From: Pseudomonas sp. H3(2019)
GTDB taxonomy: Bacteria; Pseudomonadota; Gammaproteobacteria; Pseudomonadales; Pseudomonadaceae
NCBI RefSeq assembly: GCF_007713465.1
Contig: NZ_VMSG01000006.1
Span: forward strand, 1-64,000
Reading direction: 5' to 3'
Length of the DNA stretch: 64,000 nucleotides
The position numbers were made by a program, and so were the translations under genes. The first letter of the stretch is position 1. Each line of letters starts with the position of its first letter. Positions 37,011 to 45,963 of this stretch are shown here, in pieces. The notes beneath the pieces are model-generated. The model made no database searches. It was not told the DNA's origin and worked only from the letters and a program-made list of their open reading frames with translations.

Positions 37011-37068
37011 GAGCAAGGCATGCCCGCGATGGCGATTTTGCGGGTGTCATCGCGGGCAAGCCTTGCTC
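37007..37068. repeat. REP palindrome pair overlapping both convergent stop codons
   Basis: Arms 37011-37031 and 37048-37068 are complementary at 20 of 21 bases and carry the Pseudomonas REP sequence (GTAGGAGCAAGG, GCCCGCGATG). The left edge supplies the TAG of the permease (37008-37010); the right arm encodes the last LysR residues and its TGA (37049-37047). It could fold into a bidirectional terminator. Confidence 0.85.
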
Positions 37069-37964
37069 GGGTTTGTGTCAGTGGTTTCGGATAACGCGTC
37101 AAGCAGGGCTTTGGCGTAAAGGGGCAGGCCGTCAAACGAGCGTGCGCACAGCAGCAGTTTTCGCTGGGCCCATGGCTCATTCAGAGCGAGACGTTTGAAC
37201 GCTTGCCCGCCGGCCCAGCGCTCGACCGCCGCCAGCGGCACAATCGCCAGCCCGGCGCCATGGGTGACCATCCGAATCACCCCGTCGAAGCCATCGGCGC
37301 GAATGCGGATCTGCATGCGCAACCCGGCGTGTAGCGCTTGCTCCTCCAGATAGATCGCCAACGCGCTGTTGGCGCTCAGCCCAACGTAATCGTGCGACAA
37401 GGTCTGGCTGAAATTCGGTGCTTCCCCTTCGGCCAACGGATGATCACTCGGCAGGATCAGCACCAGCGGATCATCGCGGAATGCTTGGGTGTCGAGGTCA
37501 TGGGTGTCGACTGCGTCTGAAACGATACCGAGGTCGGCTGCCCCCTGACGCAAGGCATGGGTGATGCGCAGGCTCGGCAGTTCTTGCAGGTCGATGTCGA
37601 GGTTGGAGTGTTCGCACAGAAAGTCCGCCAGCAACTCGGGCAGGTATTCAGTGATCGCCGTGGTGTTGCCCAGCAACCGCACCTGACCTTTGACTCCTTT
37701 GGCGTAATCCGCCAGATCCTGTTGCATGCGTTCGGCCTGTCGCAGCAGGACCCGGGCATGTTGGGCCAACGCCTTGCCGGCCGGGGTAGGGCTGATGCCC
37801 CGGCGTCCGCGCTCGAAAAACGCGGTGCCCAGCGACGCTTCCATCGCCCGGATTCGCGCACTTGCCGCCGCCAGTGACAGATGGCTGCTGGCCGCGCCGG
37901 CGGTAATGTTGCCGGCGTCGAGGATGTTCAGGTAGAGCTTGAGATCGATCAGGTCGAAGTGCAT
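37047..37964 (-). CDS. LysR-family transcriptional regulator
   Basis: The 305-residue protein has the LysR helix-turn-helix (MHFDLIDLKLYLNILDAGNITAGAASSHLSLAAASARIRAME) and effector domain. It is divergent from the TauE/SafE-type exporter gene with a repeat-rich 219-bp gap, and is the likely regulator of that gene. The last residues (PSKACPR) are encoded by an arm of a REP palindrome, so the original C-terminus was probably different. Confidence 0.92.
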   Translation of the reverse strand: MHFDLIDLKLYLNILDAGNITAGAASSHLSLAAASARIRAMEASLGTAFFERGRRGISPTPAGKALAQHARVLLRQAERMQQDLADYAKGVKGQVRLLGNTTAITEYLPELLADFLCEHSNLDIDLQELPSLRITHALRQGAADLGIVSDAVDTHDLDTQAFRDDPLVLILPSDHPLAEGEAPNFSQTLSHDYVGLSANSALAIYLEEQALHAGLRMQIRIRADGFDGVIRMVTHGAGLAIVPLAAVERWAGGQAFKRLALNEPWAQRKLLLCARSFDGLPLYAKALLDALSETTDTNPSKACPR

Positions 37965-37987
37965 GGGAGTTCCTAAAGATCGTTAAA

Positions 37988-38099
37988 GATCGTTCCCACG
38001 CTCTGCGTGGGAATGCAGCCCGTGACGCTCCGCGTCACATTCCGAAGTGGACGCAGAGCGTCCAGTGAGGCATTCCCACGCGGGAGCGTGGGAACGATC
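37988..38099. repeat. 112-bp composite inverted repeat
   Basis: Outer imperfect arms 37988-38016 and 38070-38099 (GATCGTTCCCACGCT ... ending GTGGGAACGATC) enclose two smaller hairpins (TGACGCTCCGCGTCA near 38022 and TGGACGCAGAGCGTCCA near 38048). A short tandem AAAGATCGTT precedes it. Multi-palindrome intergenic elements of this type are frequent in fluorescent pseudomonads and behave like non-autonomous mobile repeats. It lies between divergent genes, so it may affect their promoters. Confidence 0.8.
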
Positions 38100-38183
38100 A
38101 AGTAACTAGGCTCTGTCAAAACAAGAGGCAGGCTCAGTATATGGCAGATTTTCAGGGCCGCCGGGAACGCTCAGGATGACGCC

Positions 38184-38948
38184 ATGAATACACTTCTCGC
38201 GTTCTATCAAAATCTCGGTCTTGCCTTGTCTTTATTGGTGATCGCCACCTTTCTGATGGCCGGTATGATCAAAGGGGTGATCGGCATGGGATTGCCGACC
38301 GTTGCCATGGGCTTGCTCGGTCTGGCTATGGCACCGACGCAGGCTGCGGCGCTGCTGATCATTCCGGCCACCCTGACCAACGTCTGGCAACTGGTCTTCG
38401 GTGGGCACTTGCGTCCGTTGATCAAACGGCTGTGGCCGATGCTGTTGGCGATAGTCATCGGTACCGGCGCAGGCTCGTTATGGCTGGGAGTCGACGGTGG
38501 GAAGTGGGTGGTGCGGGGACTGGGCGCGGTGCTGCTGCTCTATGCCTTGAGCGGCTTGTTGCTGCCGACCTTGCGGGTTGGCAGCACCACCGAACGCTGG
38601 CTCGCCCCGCTCTGTGGCGTGCTGACCGGCATCATCACTTCGGCCACCGGGGTCTTTATGATTCCGGCGGTGCCCTATCTGCAAGCATTGGGGTTGAACA
38701 AGGATCAACTGGTGCAGGCGCTCGGTCTGTCATTCACCGCGTCGACCCTGGCGCTGGCCGCCGGCCTGATGTGGCGCGGTGCGCTGGGTGGCGGCGAGTT
38801 GAGTGCGTCGCTGCTGGCGCTGATTCCGGCGTTGCTCGGTATGTTGCTGGGGCAATGGCTGCGAGAGCGGATCAGCGCCGTGCTGTTCAAGCGAGTGTTC
38901 TTCGTTGGCGTTGGATTACTCGGCGGCCATCTGCTGATCAGCAGCTAG
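38184..38948 (+). CDS. TauE/SafE-family membrane transporter (sulfite/organic anion exporter)
   Basis: A 254-residue protein with about eight hydrophobic segments and the family's GMIKGVIGMGLPTVAMGLL motif, repeated in weaker form as GVLTGIITSATGVFMIPAVPYL. TauE/SafE proteins export sulfite, sulfoacetate or related anions. The divergent LysR gene is its probable regulator. Its 3' end overlaps the next, convergent gene by 11 bp. Substrate not determined. Confidence 0.88.
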   Translation: MNTLLAFYQNLGLALSLLVIATFLMAGMIKGVIGMGLPTVAMGLLGLAMAPTQAAALLIIPATLTNVWQLVFGGHLRPLIKRLWPMLLAIVIGTGAGSLWLGVDGGKWVVRGLGAVLLLYALSGLLLPTLRVGSTTERWLAPLCGVLTGIITSATGVFMIPAVPYLQALGLNKDQLVQALGLSFTASTLALAAGLMWRGALGGGELSASLLALIPALLGMLLGQWLRERISAVLFKRVFFVGVGLLGGHLLISS

Positions 38949-39252
38949 CCGATGACGGGCTGAGCATGTCGATGCGGCGGATATCGAAATCGCGTTCCAG
39001 GTAATCCATGCGGTTCTCGAAAAACTGCTGCATGTGCGGCAGGTTCGCGTGCACGTCCAGATGAGCCCGGGATTGCCAGATCTCGTAGAAGATAAACAGC
39101 GTCGGGTCTTGCTGGTCGCGCAGCATGTGGTACTCGATACAGCCAGGTTCGGCGCGGCTGGGTTCGACGTAGGCGCGGAACAGGGCTTCGAAGGCGTCGG
39201 CTTTTTCCGGGCGGGTTTTGGCGTGCAGGATGAAACCGTGTTGTTCGCTCAT
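38938..39252 (-). CDS. antibiotic biosynthesis monooxygenase-fold protein (YgiN-like)
   Basis: A 104-residue ferredoxin-like dimeric alpha/beta-barrel protein: FILHAKTRPEKADAFEALFRAYVEPSRAEPGCIEY and PTLFIFYEIWQSRAHLDVH are the typical signature. In E. coli the homologue YgiN is a quinol monooxygenase partnered with MdaB. Here an mdaB gene starts ~200 bp away, divergently, so the same quinone cycle is likely. Confidence 0.88.
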   Translation of the reverse strand: MSEQHGFILHAKTRPEKADAFEALFRAYVEPSRAEPGCIEYHMLRDQQDPTLFIFYEIWQSRAHLDVHANLPHMQQFFENRMDYLERDFDIRRIDMLSPSSASC

Positions 39253-39453
39253 GCAGAACTCCTCAAGTCAGGGTTGAGAAAATTCTATGGCAACAATCAG
39301 CTGGTGATTCGTGCGTTTTTGTCAAATGTATTTTGCCGGCTTCGGGCTTATTCATGGGAAGGGTCATCGATACCCTGCCGCCATCACATTTGAAACTTCT
39401 CGATCCCGCGACTTATCCACAGCGTGGCGGGTCGGACCCTGATGAGGCTTTCC

Positions 39454-40044
39454 ATGAAAAAAGTTCTGTTGCTCAACGGTGGCAAGAAATTCGCCCACTC
39501 CGATGGTCGCTACAATGCCACCCTGCACGAAGCCGCCTTGAGCGTGCTGGATCGCGGCGGTGTCGACGTGAAAGTGACCCATATCGACGAGGGCTACGAC
39601 GTTGCTGAAGAAGTCGCCAAGTTCCTCTGGGCCGACGTGATCATTTACCAGATGCCGGGCTGGTGGATGGGCGCGCCATGGATCGTGAAAAAGTACATCG
39701 ACGAAGTCTTCACCGAAGGCCACGGCAGCCTCTACGCCAGCGATGGCCGGACCCGTTCCGATGCTTCGCAGAAATACGGCAGCGGCGGCCTGGTGCAGGG
39801 CAAGCAGTACATGCTGTCGCTGACCTGGAACGCACCGCAGCAAGCCTTCGACGACCCGACCGACTTCTTCGAAGCCAAGGGCGTGGACGCGGTGTACTTC
39901 CCGTTCCACAAGGCCAATACCTTCCTCGGCATGAGCGGCTTGCCGACCTTCCTGTGTGTCGACGTGATGAAGCGGCCGAACATTGAAGCCGACGTCGTGC
40001 GCTACGAACAACACCTCAAGCAAGTGTTCAACTTGGCGGCTTAA
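39454..40044 (+). CDS. mdaB: NADPH:quinone reductase MdaB
   Basis: A 196-residue flavodoxin-fold reductase; the sequences VLLLNGGKKFAHSDGRYN, DVIIYQMPGWWMGAPWIVKKYIDEVF and YMLSLTWNAPQQAF are characteristic of MdaB (modulator of drug activity B). It carries out FAD-dependent two-electron quinone reduction. An in-frame ATG at 39442 is an alternative start. It pairs with the divergent YgiN-like gene and is followed by a LysR gene on the same strand. Confidence 0.93.
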   Translation: MKKVLLLNGGKKFAHSDGRYNATLHEAALSVLDRGGVDVKVTHIDEGYDVAEEVAKFLWADVIIYQMPGWWMGAPWIVKKYIDEVFTEGHGSLYASDGRTRSDASQKYGSGGLVQGKQYMLSLTWNAPQQAFDDPTDFFEAKGVDAVYFPFHKANTFLGMSGLPTFLCVDVMKRPNIEADVVRYEQHLKQVFNLAA

Positions 40045-40102
40045 CCTGCGTTATGCCTCGCATCCGGCTACTATCAAAGCTGTTTTGATTTAAGGGGCAT
40101 AC

Positions 40103-41014
40103 GTGAAAGCCAGATCCGATGAGTTGCAGATTTTCGTCTGCGTGATCGAGTGCGGTTCGATTTCTGCGGCGGCTGAACAGGTCGGGCAAACGCCTTCGGC
40201 GGTCAGCCGCACGCTGTCGCGTCTGGAGGCCAAGCTTGACACCACGTTGATCAATCGCACCACGCGGCGCATGGACCTGACCGAAGAGGGCAAGTACTTC
40301 TTCGAACAGGCCAAGCTGATTCTCGACCAGATGGACGAGCTCGAAGAGCGCCTGTCCTCGCGCCACAAAACACCTTCCGGGCGACTGCGGATCAACGCCG
40401 CGTCGCCGTTCATGCTGCACGCCATCGTGCCCTACATCGATGAGTTCCGCCGTCTGTACCCGGACATCCAGCTGGAACTCAACAGCAACGACCTGATCAT
40501 CGACCTGCTGGAGCAAAGCACCGACATTGCGATCCGCATCGGGCCTTTGGCGGATTCGAGCCTGCACGCGCGCTCGCTGGGGGGCAGCCCGCTGCACATT
40601 CTCGCCAGCCCCGCGTACCTGGAAAAACACGGCACGCCGACCACCGTTGCCGAACTGGCCGGCCACTCGCTGCTGGGCTTCACCCAGACCGAAAGCCTCA
40701 ACCATTGGCCGCTGCGTCATGTGCACGGCGACCGCTGGCAGATTCAGCCGAGCCTCAGCGCCTCCAGCGGCGAAACCCTGCGTCAGCTGGCGCTGGAAGG
40801 GCAGGGGATCGTGTGCCTGTCGCACTTCATGACCGTCAATGACATCAAGGCCGGACGTCTGACGTTGCTGCTGGCGCAGGCCAACAGTGGCTATCGCCAG
40901 CCGATCAATGCGGTGTACTACCGCAACTCGCAACTGGCCTTGCGCATTCAGTGCTTCCTGGATTTCATACAGAGCAAGCTGGCCGGTTATGCGGGCGAGG
41001 TGTTTGAAGGCTGA
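40103..41014 (+). CDS. LysR-family transcriptional regulator
   Basis: The 303-residue protein starts at GTG 40103 with AAGGGG six bases upstream. It has a LysR winged helix (SDELQIFVCVIECGSISAAAEQVGQTPSAVSRTLSRLEAKL) and effector domain; it resembles the LysR proteins encoded beside quinone reductases. It lies 58 bp after mdaB on the same strand and probably regulates it. Confidence 0.92.
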   Translation: MKARSDELQIFVCVIECGSISAAAEQVGQTPSAVSRTLSRLEAKLDTTLINRTTRRMDLTEEGKYFFEQAKLILDQMDELEERLSSRHKTPSGRLRINAASPFMLHAIVPYIDEFRRLYPDIQLELNSNDLIIDLLEQSTDIAIRIGPLADSSLHARSLGGSPLHILASPAYLEKHGTPTTVAELAGHSLLGFTQTESLNHWPLRHVHGDRWQIQPSLSASSGETLRQLALEGQGIVCLSHFMTVNDIKAGRLTLLLAQANSGYRQPINAVYYRNSQLALRIQCFLDFIQSKLAGYAGEVFEG

Positions 41015-41098
41015 TCCTTCAAGAACGTCTGCGGCGGATCAAACTCGCCCTCGACGACTACCGTGGCGGCGATGATCATCTGCCGCTGGGAGACTGAC

Positions 41099-42556
41099 AT
41101 GCGCTACCACACGCTGATCCGCAACGCCTTGATCATCGACGGCAGCAACGCGCCGGGTTATCCCGCCGACGTGGCGATCATGAACGGGCGTATCGCGCGC
41201 ATCGGTGATTTGCAGGAGGCCAGCGCCGATGAGGAAATCGACGCGACCGGGAGAGTGCTGGCGCCAGGCTTCATTGACGTACACACCCACGACGACACGG
41301 TGGTAATCCGCCAGCCGCAGATGCTGCCCAAACTCAGCCAGGGCGTGACCACGGTGATCGTTGGCAATTGCGGGATCAGCGCCTCACCGGTGAGTTTGCG
41401 CGGCGATCCGCCGGATCCGATGAACCTGCTGGGAACATCCGCAGCCTTTGTTTATCCGCGTTTCAGAGATTACCGGGCAGCAGTCGTAGCCGCCAATCCG
41501 ACCTTGAACGTGGCGGCACTGGTCGGCCACACGGCGCTGCGCAGTAACCACTTGGACGACTTGTTTCGCACCGCCACACCCAGTGAAATTGCGGCGATGC
41601 GCGAGCAACTGCGCGAGAGCCTGGAAGCCGGCGCGCTGGGTTTGTCCACAGGCCTGGCCTACGCCAGCGCCTTCTCTGCGTCTACCGATGAAGTCATGCA
41701 ACTGACTGAAGAGCTGACAGCCTTCGGGGCGGTCTACACCACTCATTTGCGCAGCGAGTTCGAACCGGTGCTGGAGGCGATGGACGAGGCGTTCCAGATC
41801 GCTCGCCACGCGAAAAGTCCGCTGATTATTTCCCACCTCAAATGCGCTGGCGCGGGTAACTGGGGGCGCAGTCCGCAGCTGCTCGCGTCGCTGGAACGGG
41901 CAGCGAAAACCCACCCGGTGGGCTGCGATTGTTATCCGTATGCGGCGAGCTCCTCGACCCTGGACCTCAAGCAGGTGACGGACGCGTTTCGCATCACCAT
42001 CACCTGGTCGACGCCACACCCTGAAGTGGGCGGCCGCGACTTGATGGATATTGCCGCCGAGTGGGGCGTGCCGCTGTTGGACGCGGCCCGTCGCCTGCAA
42101 CCGGCCGGGGCGGTCTATTACGGGATGGACGAGGCGGATGTGCGGCGCATTCTGGCCCACCCGTTATCGATGATCGGTTCCGACGGTTTACCGGAAGACC
42201 CGTTCCCGCATCCGCGGTTGTGGGGTGCATTTCCACGGGTACTGGGGCACTTCAGTCGGGATCTCGGATTGTTCCCGCTGCACACGGCGGTGCATAAGAT
42301 GACCGGGCTGTCGGCGGCGCGTTTCGGCCTGAAGGAGCGCGGTGAAATTCGCGAAGGGCATTGGGCGGATCTGGTGCTGTTCGACCCTCTGACCATTCGC
42401 GACGTGGCCGACTTCAATGATCCGCAACGGGCGGCAGAGGGGATTGATGGGGTTTGGGTCAATGGGGTGCGCAGCTATATCGATGGTCAGCCGAATGGAC
42501 GTCGGGAAGGGCGGTTTTTGGCGCGTGAAGGAAATCTCGGTTCAGGTTTCAGGTAA
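41099..42556 (+). CDS. D-aminoacylase / N-acyl-D-amino acid deacylase family amidohydrolase
   Basis: The 485-residue protein is a metal-dependent amidohydrolase with the H-x-H metal motif at residues 62-64 (GFIDVHTHDD), NCGISASPVSL, a catalytic SHLKCAG segment and the C-terminal GEIREGHWADLVLFDP typical of D-aminoacylases. These enzymes release D-amino acids from N-acyl forms. The start at 41099 is chosen from the family N-terminus. It stands alone downstream of a LysR gene. Confidence 0.92.
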   Translation: MRYHTLIRNALIIDGSNAPGYPADVAIMNGRIARIGDLQEASADEEIDATGRVLAPGFIDVHTHDDTVVIRQPQMLPKLSQGVTTVIVGNCGISASPVSLRGDPPDPMNLLGTSAAFVYPRFRDYRAAVVAANPTLNVAALVGHTALRSNHLDDLFRTATPSEIAAMREQLRESLEAGALGLSTGLAYASAFSASTDEVMQLTEELTAFGAVYTTHLRSEFEPVLEAMDEAFQIARHAKSPLIISHLKCAGAGNWGRSPQLLASLERAAKTHPVGCDCYPYAASSSTLDLKQVTDAFRITITWSTPHPEVGGRDLMDIAAEWGVPLLDAARRLQPAGAVYYGMDEADVRRILAHPLSMIGSDGLPEDPFPHPRLWGAFPRVLGHFSRDLGLFPLHTAVHKMTGLSAARFGLKERGEIREGHWADLVLFDPLTIRDVADFNDPQRAAEGIDGVWVNGVRSYIDGQPNGRREGRFLAREGNLGSGFR

Positions 42557-42676
42557 CAGCAATCTGTGGGGTTAATCACAATGATGGCACTGTGCAATTA
42601 AAGAATGCCTTCCCCAAGCCGAAGCGCTGTCATGCAACCCACTTAGAGTGGGACCTTTCAGTTTGGGAGTAGCGCA

Positions 42677-43045
42677 ATGAGCTTCGGTAAAACCACCCCG
42701 ATCCTGCGGATTTTCGATGAAGCCAAAGCGCTGGAGTTCTACGTCGACTTCCTCGGTTTCAAACTCGACTGGCAGCACCGTTTCGAGGCGAACTTCCCGC
42801 TCTATCTGCAAGTGTCACGGGGCGAATGTGTGTTGCACCTGTCCGAGCACCACGGCGACGCAACGCCGGGTTCGGCGCTGCGCATCGAGATCGATGAGCT
42901 GGAAGCATTCCAGCAGCAATTGCTGGCCAAGGAATACCGCTTCGCCCACCCACAGATTCAGGCCATGCCCTGGGGGAGCCAGGACATGACCATCAGCGAT
43001 CCGTTCGGGAATCGGTTGGTATTTAGCAATGCGATCAGTGCGTGA
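42677..43045 (+). CDS. glyoxalase/bleomycin resistance (VOC) superfamily protein
   Basis: A 122-residue vicinal-oxygen-chelate protein (TPILRIFDEAKALEFYVDFLGFKLDW, HLSEHHGD, TISDPFGNRLVF). The bleomycin-resistance-like layout suggests ligand binding or sequestration, but function is unassigned. A clear terminator follows and is shared with the convergent tc operon. Confidence 0.9.
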   Translation: MSFGKTTPILRIFDEAKALEFYVDFLGFKLDWQHRFEANFPLYLQVSRGECVLHLSEHHGDATPGSALRIEIDELEAFQQQLLAKEYRFAHPQIQAMPWGSQDMTISDPFGNRLVFSNAISA

Positions 43046-43062
43046 TTGAGCTCGGTAAAAAG

Positions 43063-43100
43063 CGAGGTCTATCGGTTGCGTGATAGACCTCGTTGGCTTT
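43063..43100. terminator. bidirectional terminator between VOC gene and tc toxin operon
   Basis: An 11-bp perfect stem (43063-43073 with 43082-43092), eight-base loop, A-run to the left and TTGGCTTT to the right, placed between convergent genes. Confidence 0.85.
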
Positions 43101-43140
43101 TGATCGGGGTTGACCCTGTGTTAAATTTTAGTTGTATAAG

Positions 43141-45963
43141 TTATCTGCCTAATGATTTGTTGTGTTCATTAAGCCTGAACAATAGTTCCCTCCCTCGCTG
43201 TATCGTTGCACGGGTTTTGGTTATCTCGAGTTGTATTTTTGTGCGGCTTAATGTGTTGGAGTCCGCATTACCTACATTGTTGGTAATAAGGTCTTGGGCT
43301 TGATTTAGATGTCCTTTCACGCCGTTGGCATAAAATTCCTCTACCCCCAAAGTATCAAAAGCAGCATTGATGGCGTTGGAGTCGTGTTCCAGATGTTCAT
43401 CGAGTACAAGCAGTGCGTTATTCAATCGTTCGAGTTTCTGCGCGGGGATGCCGTTCAAGGCTTTGGTTGCCTGGGTGGAGGCTTCGAAGTTTGGAGTCCA
43501 TGCGCCGCGAACCCCTCCTACGAATGCCATAAACGTATTGGTGGCGGCTGTTGATAGGTTTTTTTGTGTTTTATTGTTGCGTGGGTCAATATCTTTTTTG
43601 AATTTTTTGAATTTTCCCTTTGGGTTGTCAAGAGTTGCTCTTGCGCTTTTTTCTATATCTTTTGGGGATAGCTCGGTAACTTGTGGATAGATCGAGGCGC
43701 TTAGATGTCGCGTGGCATCAAATTTGTTTGCGATAGAGTCAAATGTCAAGGAGATGGCTGTTGCTGCACCCGCTGCTCCGAGCATACTAGGTGCTGCTGC
43801 TAAACCGGCGGCCAGAGAGGCCGCGTTCTTGGTTGCATTATAGGTGTAGTGTTGAAAGAGTCTTTTGACTATGCCTTTTTTATCGATGCTGTTGTAGAGT
43901 TGGTAATTTAATATATCTACCCTGTTGTGTACTTCGGACAAAATATTCGGGTAGGTCGCGATTTCTTTCTTTATGTTGAACTCTTCTTTATTGTTGCCGT
44001 GTTGATCGGTGTAGCGCAGCGGGTTATTCCCCACCATGCAATACAGATTCAACCCATCAACCGTCCCCGCCGGATCGGGACTGATCCAGCGCTGCAACCA
44101 CGGCGCGTAATACCGGTGCCCGTAGTAATAAAGGCCGCTGGCATCACGCTCCTTGCCGGAATATCGAATGGTTTTGTAATCCGCTTCCACTGCCGAACGG
44201 GATGCCGTCCACGCCGTTCCTCCATAGGGCAAGTAACTTTCCTGACTGATCAACCAGGCCTGGTCGTCGAGTTCCAGTGAGCTGGAGCCCAGATGGTCGT
44301 CAAGGCTATAGCGCAGTTGACCGGCTGCCGGGATGCCCGACGGCTGGCCTTCGGTCCAGTGCAGGTAACGTACGCTACAGCGACCGGCTTGCAGGGTAAT
44401 GACCTCCAGACGTTCGTTATTGCGGGTGCGGATTTCCACGCCCGGCAGATAACGGACTTCCCGAGTGTGAGTGACCGACGCCGCATAGGTTGTTTGTATT
44501 TTGCGTACGCGTTGGCCGCCGCTGTCGTAGTAGTAACGTTCATTGTCGTTACGACCATCCTCACGCTTGACCAACACCACGCCGGCGAGCTGATTGTGAG
44601 CATTCCATTGCAGCGACTGGCCGGGTTGCAGTGCTTGCAAATTGCCGTTTGCATCGAATGTGGCAGCAGCGTCGGGCGTTGAGTCGCCCTGGTTCCAGGA
44701 CAGGAGTCGATTGCTTGCGCAGGCAATGTTCAGGGTCCGGGTATAGTTATTGCGATCGCGAACATGGCGCAATTCAGTCAGGTTACCGCCGACGTCGTAC
44801 TCGTAGTGCTCGGCAAAGTTGAACAGTTGCCGGGCGTCAATCGGTGTCCTGCTGGAGGTGGGAAGCTGGGGTTGGCTGTTCGGTCCCGCCGCTTCACGTC
44901 CCGTCGCGCTGGTCAGTTGGTAGAGGGTGTCGTAGGTGAACGTGCTGACCGCTTCGACCTTCTGGTTGCTGCCAAATTGTACGGGTTGGGCTTTATCCTC
45001 GATTTTCGTCACATTGCCCACGGCGTCATAGGTGTAGTGCAGAGTCTGTAGCGTGCTGCCGGATACGGACGCGGTGAGCGAGGTCAATCGGCCGCTGGCC
45101 GGATCGAATACGGCGCGGCTGATAACGTCATTCCCGGCCGTCTGGGATTCAACCTGGCCAAAGGCGTTGTAGGCGAGATCCTTCACCATGGTTTTTTCGG
45201 TCTCGGCGCCTTTTATTTTCAGGCTAACGGCCTTGAGCTGGCCGGCGACATCAAACGAGAAGTGTTGGCGGTGCTCACCGGCATCGATCTGCTGGATGGG
45301 TTCTCCGAGTGCGTCGTAGCGCCAGATCGTTTTGTGGCCATCCCCCTTTTCAAGCAGGACATCGCGATCCTTCTCCTCTGTTGGCCAATGTGGCTGTTCG
45401 GGATCAAAGAGGAAGCGCCGTGTCTGGCTAACCGGTTTGGCGCAGAGCGCATATTCATTGATGAGTAGGGTACCGGCGCTGTCATCGTGGCGGGTCAGTG
45501 CACCACACAGGTTGCTCGCCGCGGATGTTGACGAACTATCGCCGTAGAGGAAGCGTTCGACCATGCGTAGTTTTTGGTCTGACGCTTGCTCCTGGATTTC
45601 GGTTGGCCTTAGCTGATTGTCGTAGGTCGTTTGCCAATGGCTGCCACGTTGATCCCAACTGCGCAGTGTCTGTCCGGCGTCTCCAGGCAAGTTCAGGCGC
45701 CACCCGGCGTCGACGCTGTCCACCAACAGCGGCTTGCCGGACAGGCTGTAGACGGTTGTCAGGTTAGCTTTCGGGGTTTTGTCGAACAGTCGCGGGTCCC
45801 ACTGCGCAACCTGGCGTCCGGTAGTGTCGTACTGCTGACGGGTAATGCGTGTCTGCGCAGCCTTGGCTGCGTCGTTACGCCAATAAGCGACCTGCCGGAC
45901 CGTCAGGCCTCGGCTGTCGGCTACGTTGATTGTCGGTGTCTTGCGATTTAATTGCGCGCTCAT
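43141..45963 (-). CDS. tccC: Tc toxin C component, RHS-repeat protein with variable C-terminal cargo domain
   Basis: TccC-type proteins close the TcB cocoon and carry the toxic domain that the TcA pore injects into host cells. The 940-residue protein has RHS/YD repeats (YDALGEP, FDVAGQL, YDAVGNV, YDVGGNL), then the RHS core ending YYAPWLQRWISPDPAGTVDGLNLY, the self-cleavage region near residue 640-655. After NNPLRYTDQHG the remaining ~280 residues are unlike RHS, AT-richer in codon use, and contain an Ala/Gly-rich hydrophobic segment (~710-740) and a Lys-rich stretch. I do not recognise this cargo domain. The ATG overlaps the tcaC stop. Confidence 0.93.
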   Translation of the reverse strand: MSAQLNRKTPTINVADSRGLTVRQVAYWRNDAAKAAQTRITRQQYDTTGRQVAQWDPRLFDKTPKANLTTVYSLSGKPLLVDSVDAGWRLNLPGDAGQTLRSWDQRGSHWQTTYDNQLRPTEIQEQASDQKLRMVERFLYGDSSSTSAASNLCGALTRHDDSAGTLLINEYALCAKPVSQTRRFLFDPEQPHWPTEEKDRDVLLEKGDGHKTIWRYDALGEPIQQIDAGEHRQHFSFDVAGQLKAVSLKIKGAETEKTMVKDLAYNAFGQVESQTAGNDVISRAVFDPASGRLTSLTASVSGSTLQTLHYTYDAVGNVTKIEDKAQPVQFGSNQKVEAVSTFTYDTLYQLTSATGREAAGPNSQPQLPTSSRTPIDARQLFNFAEHYEYDVGGNLTELRHVRDRNNYTRTLNIACASNRLLSWNQGDSTPDAAATFDANGNLQALQPGQSLQWNAHNQLAGVVLVKREDGRNDNERYYYDSGGQRVRKIQTTYAASVTHTREVRYLPGVEIRTRNNERLEVITLQAGRCSVRYLHWTEGQPSGIPAAGQLRYSLDDHLGSSSLELDDQAWLISQESYLPYGGTAWTASRSAVEADYKTIRYSGKERDASGLYYYGHRYYAPWLQRWISPDPAGTVDGLNLYCMVGNNPLRYTDQHGNNKEEFNIKKEIATYPNILSEVHNRVDILNYQLYNSIDKKGIVKRLFQHYTYNATKNAASLAAGLAAAPSMLGAAGAATAISLTFDSIANKFDATRHLSASIYPQVTELSPKDIEKSARATLDNPKGKFKKFKKDIDPRNNKTQKNLSTAATNTFMAFVGGVRGAWTPNFEASTQATKALNGIPAQKLERLNNALLVLDEHLEHDSNAINAAFDTLGVEEFYANGVKGHLNQAQDLITNNVGNADSNTLSRTKIQLEITKTRATIQRGRELLFRLNEHNKSLGR

